Shown here piece by piece: positions 27,375-37,745 of a DNA stretch of 64,000 nucleotides. Each line of letters starts with the position of its first letter. Positions within the stretch are counted from its first letter, which is position 1. The position numbers and the translations under genes are program-made. The notes below the pieces were generated by a model. That model had not been told where the DNA came from. It saw nothing but the letters and a program-made list of their open reading frames with translations, and made no database searches. Source of the stretch: CAVSRC01 sp963732845 (GTDB lineage: Bacteria; Pseudomonadota; Alphaproteobacteria; Rhizobiales; Kaistiaceae); the NCBI GenBank assembly GCA_963732845.1, contig CAVTBE010000014.1, forward strand, positions 62,001-126,000, given 5' to 3'.

Positions 27375-27762
27375 TCACAGTTCGCCATCCCGATTGAGCG
27401 ATCGAACGAACGTCACCATCCGCTTGCCGAGCGTCGCGCAACGAGCGGTCAAATCCGCGACATGTTCCGTCGATAACAGCCCGACCCGGCCACAGAGCAT
27501 CGTATGCGTCTCCAGCTCCTTCAGGGAGCCCTGTGCGATTCTCAAGAATTGAACAAACGTCCGCCTTTGCGCACGACCAAATCCCTCGGCGATATTCGCC
27601 GGAATCGAAGCCGCGCACCGGCGCATCTGGGACGTCATCCCAAATGTCTCCTCGCGTGGGAAATCGCGAAGTCAGCGAATATACCTCCACGGCGATGTCC
27701 ATCGCCTCCTGCCAGACGATCAGATCGCGATAGTCGCGTATTGGTCCTGGCTTCTCGTCCAT
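27375..27762 (-). CDS. Four-helix-bundle protein (23S rRNA IVS / Avd-like family), one apparent frameshift
   Basis: The product starts MDEKPGPIRDYRDLIVWQEA, with MDIAVEVYSLTSRFP, the usual opening of the 23S-rRNA-intervening-sequence four-helix-bundle family. One extra base near 27654 interrupts it. Removing it gives TEETFGMTSQMRRCAASIPA followed by NIAEGFGRAQ, the family signature, and FLRIAQGSLKELETHTML. The corrected length is about 128 residues, typical. Related proteins form pentamers in IVS elements and in diversity-generating retroelements (Avd), where they bind nucleic acid. No partner such as a reverse transcriptase is nearby. It is co-oriented with nuo, so it is transcribed with complex I. 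Confidence 0.85.
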
Positions 27763-27789
27763 TCACCATTCGCCATTCACCAATCACTG
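27759..27789 (-). repeat. Right terminal inverted repeat (31 bp) of the nuoC-nuoD element
   Basis: Read on the - strand it starts CAGTGATTGG, where CAG-TGA is the last codon and stop of nuoC. It continues with GGTGAAT/GGCGAAT heptamers and ends at the ATG of the four-helix-bundle gene. Successive ATGs are 7 nt apart and so fall in different frames. Confidence 0.85.
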
Positions 27790-28386
27790 TTTCGCCTTCT
27801 CATCGCCGGGCAGCACGTAATCGGTGCCTTCCCATGGCGACAGGAAATCGAAATCGCGGAACTCCTGGGCGAGCCGCACGGGCTCGTAGACCACCCGCTT
27901 CTGCTCGTCGTCGTAGCGCACCTCGACATAGCCGGTGAGCGGGAAATCCTTGCGCAGCGGATGCCCCTCGAAGCCATAGTCGGTGAGGATGCGGCGCAGG
28001 TCCGGGTGGCCGGTGAAGAGGATGCCGTAGAAGTCGTAGGCCTCGCGCTCGAACCAGTCGGCGCCGGGGAAGACCGGCGTGATCGAGGGCACCGGCGAGG
28101 ATTCGTCGGTCGCCACCTTGACGCGGATACGCACGTTCTGGCGCGGGCTGAGGAAATGATAGACGACGTCGAAGCGCTTCTCGCGCTCGGGCCAGTCGAC
28201 CCCGCAGACGTCGGTGAGATTGACGAAGGCGAGCCGCGGGTCGTCGCGCAGGAAGCGCACGAAGGGCACGATATCGCCGGCGGCGACCGTCACGGTCAAC
28301 TCGCCGAGGGCGATGTGCCAGTCGGCGACGGCCGCGCCGCGCGCAGCCGCGATGTATTCGCCCAGCTCGTTGAGTGTCTCGTCCAA
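27784..28386 (-). CDS. nuoC: NADH-quinone oxidoreductase subunit C
   Basis: NuoC is the 30-kDa peripheral-arm subunit. The 200-residue protein starts MDETLNELGEYIAAARGAAV and contains LTDVCGVDWPEREKRFDVVY and the family signature EREAYDFYGILFTGHPDLRR, then YGFEGHPLRKDFPLTGYVEV. It ends with a short variable tail. The final CAG codon and TGA stop belong to the terminal repeat of the downstream element, so the native C-terminus may have been changed by a residue or two. The frame is intact. It is separate from nuoD, unlike the fused nuoCD of E. coli. Confidence 0.96.
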   Translation of the reverse strand: MDETLNELGEYIAAARGAAVADWHIALGELTVTVAAGDIVPFVRFLRDDPRLAFVNLTDVCGVDWPEREKRFDVVYHFLSPRQNVRIRVKVATDESSPVPSITPVFPGADWFEREAYDFYGILFTGHPDLRRILTDYGFEGHPLRKDFPLTGYVEVRYDDEQKRVVYEPVRLAQEFRDFDFLSPWEGTDYVLPGDEKAKQ

Positions 28387-28407
28387 GATCCGGTCCCCCT
28401 GACCGCC

Positions 28408-28968
28408 CTAGCGTTCGATCGTCCCGGTGCGCCGGATCTTCTTCTGCAGGAGAAGGACGCCGTAGACCAATGCCTCGGCGGTCGGCGGACAGCCGGGCAC
28501 GTAGACATCGACCGGGACGATCCGGTCACAGCCACGCACAACCGAATAGGAATAGTGGTAGTAGCCGCCGCCATTGGCGCACGACCCCATCGAGATGACG
28601 TAGCGCGGCTCCGGCATCTGGTCGTAGACCTTGCGCAGCGCCGGCGCCATCTTGTTGGTCAGCGTGCCGGCGACGATCATCACGTCCGACTGGCGCGGAG
28701 AAGCGCGCGGGGCAAAGCCGAAGCGCTCGACGTCGTAGCGCGGCATCGAAGCCTGCATCATCTCGACGGCGCAGCAGGCCAGCCCGAAGGTCATCCACAT
28801 GAGCGAGCCGGTGCGCGCCCAGGTGATCAGGTCGTCGGTGGCGGTGACCAGGAAGCCCTTGTCAGCGAGCTCGTTGTTGACGTCGACGAAATACGGGTCG
28901 TCGTTCCGCTTGAGCGACCGCCCGGAGGCATCGACTAGCGGCTTGTCGGCGGGCGCGGTCAATCCCAT
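28408..28968 (-). CDS. nuoB: NADH-quinone oxidoreductase subunit B
   Basis: NuoB holds 4Fe-4S cluster N2, the immediate electron donor to quinone. The 186-residue protein has the adjacent cysteines in GLACCAVEMMQA plus the ligands in SMGSCANGGGYYHYSYSVV and VPGCPPTAEALVYG. The N-terminal 25 residues are variable. The start at 2896x is inside the end of nuoA, with a 10-bp overlap. Length and frame are normal. Confidence 0.97.
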   Translation of the reverse strand: MGLTAPADKPLVDASGRSLKRNDDPYFVDVNNELADKGFLVTATDDLITWARTGSLMWMTFGLACCAVEMMQASMPRYDVERFGFAPRASPRQSDVMIVAGTLTNKMAPALRKVYDQMPEPRYVISMGSCANGGGYYHYSYSVVRGCDRIVPVDVYVPGCPPTAEALVYGVLLLQKKIRRTGTIER

Positions 28969-29324
28969 TCGAGCGCTCCCTTGCGCCATTCGTAAACGAA
29001 GCCGATCGTCAGAACGGCGAGGAAGACCATCATCGACCAGAAGCCCGCCCAGCCGAGCCCGGCGAAGGAGATCGCCCAGGGAAACAGGAAGGCCACTTCG
29101 AGGTCGAAGATGATGAACAGGATGGCGACCAGGTAGAAGCGGATGTCGAACTGCATGCGGGCGTCGTCGAAGGCGGCGAAGCCGCATTCATAGGCCGACA
29201 GCTTCTCCGCGTCCGGGCTCTTGTAGGCGATGATGAACGGGGCAACGAGAAGCGCCAAGCCGATGACCGCCGCGATGCCCATGAACACCACGATCGGCAG
29301 ATAGGCACTCAACAGGCTTTCCAT
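28959..29324 (-). CDS. nuoA: NADH-quinone oxidoreductase subunit A
   Basis: NuoA is a three-span membrane subunit and the first gene of the operon. The 121-residue protein starts MESLLSAYLPIVVFMGIAAV and has the conserved loop YECGFAAFDDARMQFDIRFY, whose cysteine lies in the quinone-site region, followed by LVAILFIIFDLEVAFLFPWA. It overlaps nuoB by 10 bp. The 295 bp upstream, to the divergent PH-domain gene, must contain the nuo promoter. I see no convincing FNR-type or other recognisable operator there. Confidence 0.96.
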   Translation of the reverse strand: MESLLSAYLPIVVFMGIAAVIGLALLVAPFIIAYKSPDAEKLSAYECGFAAFDDARMQFDIRFYLVAILFIIFDLEVAFLFPWAISFAGLGWAGFWSMMVFLAVLTIGFVYEWRKGALEWD

Positions 29325-29619
29325 TCTGCTCTCCGGTCGCCACGCCGAAAACCGGGCGCGGTCCCCGCCCCCATCAGTGCTTCAACTTATCGCGTTGCAG
29401 CATAGCGACAAGGCCGCCCCCTGCCTAGCCGAATGCCGCGTCTGCCAGCCGTCCCCTGTAGCGGTTCCAGGCTGCGAAGAATGTGCCGGTGGCTTAACCG
29501 AGCGGGCGGGGAGTCGCAAGTCACAAAGACCCGATCCGTTGCCGCACTCTCCGCCACCATTCGTTGCAATCGCCCTTGCCCAAATCTACCATCGCCGCGG
29601 GGGAAGCGGAGGGGTCGCC

Positions 29620-30084
29620 ATGAGCTACGTCAACAGCATCCTGCAGCCCGGCGAAACGCTGCTCTATCGCGGCAAGCTCCACTGGATCATCTACGGTTCG
29701 GCGATCTTCACTGCCCTCATCGCCCTCGGCTTCGCGGCGGTGGCCAATGCCGACATATTGCCCGACGCTACGCCGTATGCCTGGATTGCGGCGGCGATCG
29801 CCTTGCTCATCGCCCTCATCTATGCGGTGCGGGCATGGTTTGACCAGTGGATCACCGAGATCGCGGTCACCAGTTTCCGGGTGGTCTACAAGAGGGGCTT
29901 CATCCGCCGCCACACGGCCGAGATGAACATGGACAAGGTCGAGTCGGTGGTGATCGACCAGCCGCTCTGGGGGCGCCTGCTCGGCTACGGCACGGTGCAT
30001 GTGATGGGCACCGGCGAAGGCATCGAGCATCTCCACCGCATCGACCGTCCGATCGCGCTGCGCAACGCCATCGTGGCCCGGTGA
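29620..30084 (+). CDS. PH-domain (bPH2/YdbT-like) membrane protein
   Basis: A 154-residue protein starting MSYVNSILQPGETLLYRGKL. Two membrane spans (about residues 24-44 and 50-70, LHWIIYGSAIFTALIALGFA and an Ala/Ile-rich second) are followed by a cytoplasmic domain with WITEIAVTSFRVVYKRGFIR and MNMDKVESVVIDQPLWGRLL, ending in a typical VMGTGEG turn. That matches the bacterial PH domain family 2. Its ligand is unknown. The ATG was chosen because GGAGGGG lies just upstream and the frame above it has no protein-like sequence. It is transcribed divergently from nuo. Confidence 0.85.
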   Translation: MSYVNSILQPGETLLYRGKLHWIIYGSAIFTALIALGFAAVANADILPDATPYAWIAAAIALLIALIYAVRAWFDQWITEIAVTSFRVVYKRGFIRRHTAEMNMDKVESVVIDQPLWGRLLGYGTVHVMGTGEGIEHLHRIDRPIALRNAIVAR

Positions 30085-30146
30085 AAAAGCGGCCGTGCGC
30101 CGACAGGCCTTAAGCGGAGCAGAATTGCCGTGCTTTTTTTGTGAAA

Positions 30147-30223
30147 TGGCGGGAGCGACGGGGCTCGAACCCGCGACCTCCGGCGTGACAGGCCGGCACT
30201 CTAACCAACTGAGCTACGCCCCC
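30147..30223 (-). tRNA. tRNA-Asp (GTC)
   Basis: 77 nt with CCA encoded. The acceptor stem GGGGGCG pairs with CGCTCCC. TAGCTCAGTTGGTTAGAG is a normal D arm, the anticodon loop reads CTGTCAC with anticodon GTC, and the T arm has GGTTCGAGC. Confidence 0.97.
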
Positions 30224-30376
30224 GCGGGCGTTTTGCGCGCCGCTTGTGGCGCGCCGGCAGGAGTTAAGCGAGCGCCCCTGCCAAGTCAAGGATTTGTCGG
30301 GGCCGACCGCCGGAAAGCGCCCTCCCCCGCCAAGGTTCCGCCGGACATCCCGCGAAGCCCAAAGGACGAAGCAGGA

Positions 30377-30452
30377 TGGTGGGCGGTGAGGGACTCGAAC
30401 CCCCGACATCCACGGTGTAAACGTGGCGCTCTACCAACTGAGCTAACCGCCC
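30377..30452 (-). tRNA. tRNA-Val (TAC)
   Basis: 76 nt with CCA encoded. The acceptor stem GGGCGGT pairs with ACCGCCC-type sequence. The anticodon stem CCACG/CGTGG encloses TTTACAC with anticodon TAC, and the T loop is GGTTCGAGT. It lies about 150 bp from tRNA-Asp on the same strand. Confidence 0.97.
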
Positions 30453-30545
30453 GAATTCAGCGCCAGTTTTTAGGCGGCGCGGGGCCGGCTGTGCAAGGCC
30501 GGCGTTGCGCGCCTTCTCCCGTCCCGGCAAACCGCCAGAAAGACG

Positions 30546-30570
30546 AGGCCCCACGTGGAACGCGGGGCCT
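30546..30570 (-). terminator. Probable rho-independent terminator of hup
   Basis: An inverted repeat AGGCCCC ... GGGGCCT with GTGG/CGTT in the interior lies 27 bp beyond the HU stop codon. On the - strand it is followed by CGTCTTTCT, a short and imperfect T-run. Confidence 0.55.
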
Positions 30571-30596
30571 GTCGAGAAGAACGGGGTTGTTGCCAG

Positions 30597-30872
30597 TCAG
30601 CGGTTGACGGCGTCTTTGAGCCCCTTGCCGGCTTTGAACTTGGGGGTCTTCGAGGCGGCGATGTTGATCGCCTCACCGGTGCGCGGATTGCGTCCGACGC
30701 TGGCGGCGCGCTTGGCGACCGCGAAGTTGCCGAACCCGATGATCTTCACTTCCGTGCCTGCCTTCAGTGAATCGGTAATCGCATCGAAGGTCGCGTCGAC
30801 AGCCTGCCCGGCCCCAGCCTTGGACATGCCGGTCCGTTCAGCCACAGCCGCGATCAGATCATTCTTGTTCAT
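30597..30872 (-). CDS. hup: DNA-binding protein HU
   Basis: HU is a dimeric nucleoid protein that bends DNA. The 91-residue protein starts MNKNDLIAAVAERTGMSKAG and carries the IHF/HU signature GFGNFAVAKRAASVGRNPRT with the intercalating proline in the beta arm (NPRTGEAI). It ends FKAGKGLKDAVN. The start is chosen at the family position, with GGGAG upstream. It lies downstream of lon, in the usual lon-hup order, with its own terminator. Confidence 0.97.
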   Translation of the reverse strand: MNKNDLIAAVAERTGMSKAGAGQAVDATFDAITDSLKAGTEVKIIGFGNFAVAKRAASVGRNPRTGEAINIAASKTPKFKAGKGLKDAVNR

Positions 30873-31010
30873 GGAAACTCCCTTTCCCTCGTCAGAGCCG
30901 AAAGCGATTCGCGCCATCGACTTCGCCGAGGACACTCCTGCCAAAAGCCCCATCTGGCAAGCAAAAACGGCGGAATCCCGCGATTTTGATCGAAACCTAC
31001 CCGTGCATAG

Positions 31011-31048
31011 AAAAAGCGCACCGGGCGTTGGCCAGGTGCGCTTTCTTT
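31011..31048. terminator. Terminator downstream of lon
   Basis: AGCGCACC (31015-31022) pairs with GGTGCGCT (31035-31042) around a 12-nt loop. It is flanked by AAAAA on the left and CTTTCTTT on the right, so a T-run follows the stem on either strand. On the - strand it lies about 20 nt beyond the lon stop. Confidence 0.75.
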
Positions 31049-31063
31049 AGTTATTTCAATGCC

Positions 31064-33496
<2,433 letters not shown>

Positions 33497-33717
33497 GCGA
33501 TCACTATTCCTTCTCAGACGGTCCGTTCCGGGGAGGCGGAAGCGGCGTCACGCGGCGGGTACCGGCGGCGCTGAAATCAAGCTGCGCACCATCCGGCAGT
33601 TGACCATTAGGTGGCGTTGCGGGCCAAGGGTGTCAAGGCGCCGGCAATCGGGCACCTTATGGCCGAAATCCGCCCGCTTGCGGGCGGTCCGGCATGCCGG
33701 CGACAGGCGACCCGCCC

Positions 33718-34983
<1,266 letters not shown>

Positions 34984-35202
34984 TCTTTACCCTCACCGCT
35001 GCGGTGGCCGACACGGCGCCGGCCTTTCAACCCGTTGTACCCGCCCGCGCCCGCCCGTCGCGCGAACATTCACCTCAACCTTAACGTCCGGTCCACCCGG
35101 CGCAATCCTGACGCGGCAACTCAATCATGCTATCCGCGATTTGTTCAAGAGATACTTAACGTCGGAATTGCGCCAGTTCCGCGGCCGACCCGGCCGCGAC
35201 GA

Positions 35203-35847
35203 TCAGCCACCCTGAGCCGCTCCATCCGGTGCCTCGAGCGCTGCCCGGTCGGTCAGCACCTTGTCGATGATACCGAATTTCTTGGCATCCTCGGCGGTCA
35301 TGAAGAAGTCGCGGTCGAGCGTGCGTTCGATCGTTTCGTAGTTCTGTCCGGTGTGCTTGACGTAGATTTCGTTCAGCCGCCGCTTCATCTTGATGATGTC
35401 CTCGGCGTGCCGCTCGATATCCGAGGCCTGCCCCTGGAAACCACCCGAGGGCTGGTGAACCAGGATGCGCGCATTGGGCAGCGCAAAGCGCAGGCCTGCC
35501 TCACCGCCGGCGAGCAGCAGCGAACCCATCGACGCCGCCATGCCGATGCACAGCGTCGACACCGCCGGCTTGATAAACTGCATCGTGTCGTAGATCGCCA
35601 TGCCGGACGTCACCACGCCACCCGGCGAGTTGATGTACATGGCGATTTCCTTCTTGGGGTTCTCCGCCTCCAGGAAGAGCAACTGGGCGACGATCAGCGA
35701 CGCCATATGGTCCTCGACCGGACCGGTGACGAAGATCAGGCGCTCCTTGAGCAGCCGCGAATAAATGTCGTAGGCGCGCTCGCCGCGGTTGGTCTGTTCG
35801 ACCACCATGGGCACAAGCTGCATATAGGTGTCGATAGGGTCTTTCAT
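35203..35847 (-). CDS. clpP: ATP-dependent Clp protease proteolytic subunit
   Basis: ClpP is the serine peptidase chamber of ClpXP/ClpAP. The 214-residue protein starts MKDPIDTYMQLVPMVVEQTN (an in-frame upstream extension to 35952 is not protein-like). It has YINSPGGVVTSGMAIYDTMQ, the active-site serine in CIGMAASMGSLLLAGG, the histidine in ARILVHQPSGGFQGQASDIE, and the aspartate in TLDRDFFMTAEDAKKFGIID. Length is standard. It is encoded between tig and clpX on the same strand. Confidence 0.97.
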   Translation of the reverse strand: MKDPIDTYMQLVPMVVEQTNRGERAYDIYSRLLKERLIFVTGPVEDHMASLIVAQLLFLEAENPKKEIAMYINSPGGVVTSGMAIYDTMQFIKPAVSTLCIGMAASMGSLLLAGGEAGLRFALPNARILVHQPSGGFQGQASDIERHAEDIIKMKRRLNEIYVKHTGQNYETIERTLDRDFFMTAEDAKKFGIIDKVLTDRAALEAPDGAAQGG

Positions 35848-36004
35848 GGGAATCCTTCGGCCGCCCGATGCCGGGGAAGGCGCCGCACTTCCGGCGGCGC
35901 CACCCGTGGTGACGGGATCCGCCGGACAAGCGAATCCCCGATTGCAGTGCAATAGATATGGTATGCACCGCCCAACCGGAAGGGGGGCGGGTCCGGGTCT
36001 GTCG

Positions 36005-37363
36005 TCAGGCCGCCGGCAGGCCGTCTTCCTCGGCCTGCTTTATCAGCTCCGCGGCCGTCGTCGGCTTGTCGGTCACGTCGACCAGCTCAAGCAGGTAATC
36101 GACCACCTTCTCCTCGAAGATCGGGGCGCGCAGGGACGCCAGCGCATCGGGATGCTGGCGATAGTAGTCGAGAAGCGCCTGCTCCTGGCCGGGGACCTGG
36201 CGAAGCTGGGCGGCCATGGCGCGCTGCAGCTCTTCGTCGGTGACCTCGACCTTGGCGTGCTCGCCGATCTCCGACATCACCAGACCGAGGCGCACGCGGC
36301 GCTCGGCGATCTCACGGTACTCGGTCCGGGCCTTTTCCTCGGTGGTGTCCTCGTCCTCGAAGGTGCGGTTGGAATTGGCGAGTTCGCTGACGATCTGGCG
36401 CCAGATCGTCTCGAATTCCTGGTCGACGAGGCGCTGGGGCAGATCGATGCGGTGAGTCTCGTCGAGCTTGTCGAGAATCTGCCGCTTGATCCGCTGGCGG
36501 ATCGCCTGGGTGTATTGCTGTTGAAGCTGCTGGCGCACGGCATCGCGCAGGGCCTGCAGCGATTCGAGGCCGACGCGCTCGGCCAGCTTGTCGTCGACCG
36601 CCACCTCGTCACCGGCCGCCACCGCCTTCACCTCGATGTCGAAGGTGGCTTCCTTGCCGGCCAGATTCTTCGCCGGGTAATCCTCCGGGAAGGTGACCGT
36701 GATGGTCTTCTTGTCGCCGGTGGAGAGGCCGACGAGCTGCTCCTCGAAGCCCGGGATGAAGCGCTTGTCGCCGATCCTGATGACGGCATCGTCGTCCTTG
36801 CCGCCTTCGAAAGGCTCGCCGTCGATCTTGCCGAGATAGGAGATTGTGACGCGATCGCCAGTGTCGGCGGCGCCGGCCTTGGTGGTGTAGCTGCGCGTCG
36901 AATCGGCCAGCCGCGTGAGCTGTTCCTCGACCTCGGCGTCCTCCACCTCGACCGTCGGGCGCTCGACCGAGATCGTCTTGAAATCGATCAGGTCGATCTT
37001 GGGCAGCACCTCGTAGGACATGGTGTAGGCGAGATCGTGGTTGCCGGAGAGCACCTCGTTGGCCTCGCCCTGATCCTCGGGCAGTTCGTAATGCGGCTGC
37101 ATGGCCGCCTTCTCGCCGCGCTCGGAGAGCGTGTTGCGGGCGACCTCGGAGATCACGTTCTGCACGATCTCGGCCATGGCCGAACGACCGAACAGGCGCT
37201 TGAGGTGGCTCATCGGCACCTTTCCTGGGCGGAAGCCCTTGATGCGGACCTCGTCCTTGAGCGAGGTCAGGCGCTCAATCAGGCGGCCATCGAGTTCGGT
37301 CGCGGGGACGACGACCTTGAATTCGCGCTTCAACCCATCGACCAGCGTCTCGGTTACCTGCAT
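36005..37363 (-). CDS. tig: Trigger factor
   Basis: Trigger factor is the ribosome-bound chaperone and prolyl isomerase. The 452-residue protein starts MQVTETLVDGLKREFKVVVP. It has the ribosome-binding signature as GFRPGKVPMSHLKRLFG near residue 45, an FKBP-type domain around DTGDRVTISYLGKIDGEPFE, and a long helical C-terminal chaperone domain. The length is typical. It heads the tig-clpP-clpX-lon-hup series, which links protein folding and degradation. Confidence 0.97.
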   Translation of the reverse strand: MQVTETLVDGLKREFKVVVPATELDGRLIERLTSLKDEVRIKGFRPGKVPMSHLKRLFGRSAMAEIVQNVISEVARNTLSERGEKAAMQPHYELPEDQGEANEVLSGNHDLAYTMSYEVLPKIDLIDFKTISVERPTVEVEDAEVEEQLTRLADSTRSYTTKAGAADTGDRVTISYLGKIDGEPFEGGKDDDAVIRIGDKRFIPGFEEQLVGLSTGDKKTITVTFPEDYPAKNLAGKEATFDIEVKAVAAGDEVAVDDKLAERVGLESLQALRDAVRQQLQQQYTQAIRQRIKRQILDKLDETHRIDLPQRLVDQEFETIWRQIVSELANSNRTFEDEDTTEEKARTEYREIAERRVRLGLVMSEIGEHAKVEVTDEELQRAMAAQLRQVPGQEQALLDYYRQHPDALASLRAPIFEEKVVDYLLELVDVTDKPTTAAELIKQAEEDGLPAA

Positions 37364-37462
37364 TTTGGCCGTTCCATCCTTTGCTCGTCACTCAACCGTT
37401 CGCCTGCCCGCCCAAGCGCCGGTCCCTCCCGATCCTTTCGAGAAGCCTGAGCCCGGGGCGGC

Positions 37463-37547
37463 TGGTGCGGGCGGAGGGACTTGAACCCCCACGACTTTCG
37501 TCACGGGAACCTAAATCCCGCGCGTCTACCAGTTCCGCCACGCCCGC
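37463..37547 (-). tRNA. tRNA-Leu (TAG)
   Basis: 85 nt with CCA encoded. It is a class II tRNA with a long variable arm (about CGTGACGAAAGTCGTG). The acceptor stem GCGGGCG pairs with CGCCCGC, the anticodon loop is TTTAGGT with anticodon TAG, and the T loop is GGTTCAAGT. Confidence 0.96.
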
Positions 37548-37745
37548 TCGGCGCCACTTCCCGAACGTCAGGGACACCTCACCATCGGGAATGCACCCGG
37601 CTCAGATATGGCCGCGGGCCGAGGCTCCGGCCAGGCGCGGCCTCTATATCATTGGGTTTTTCGCGGTTCAAAGGGAAAACGCGGGCTTTCGACCAGCCGG
37701 CCACGCCTTGCAAAACCTGAGGAAGCCTTCGCGGAGCCCTGGGGA

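Larger units (their letters stand above)
27344..27789 (-). mobile_element. 446-bp inverted-repeat element carrying a four-helix-bundle gene, between nuoC and nuoD
   Basis: The element is bounded by 31-bp terminal inverted repeats that agree at 27 of 31 positions and start CAGTGA. They are built largely from a GGTGAAT heptamer. Its only gene is a four-helix-bundle protein whose ATG lies in the right-hand repeat and whose stop is next to the left-hand repeat. It fills the nuoC-nuoD junction exactly: nuoC ends with the CAG-TGA that opens the right repeat, and nuoD starts 2 nt beyond the left repeat. No target-site duplication is obvious. No transposase is present, so mobility would depend on an enzyme supplied in trans. 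Calling it mobile is an inference from the repeats and the position. Confidence 0.6.

Noticed and set aside
29377..29619. Upstream extension of the PH-domain gene frame
   Set aside because: The residues before the ATG at 29620 are not protein-like, and a good ribosome-binding site precedes that ATG.
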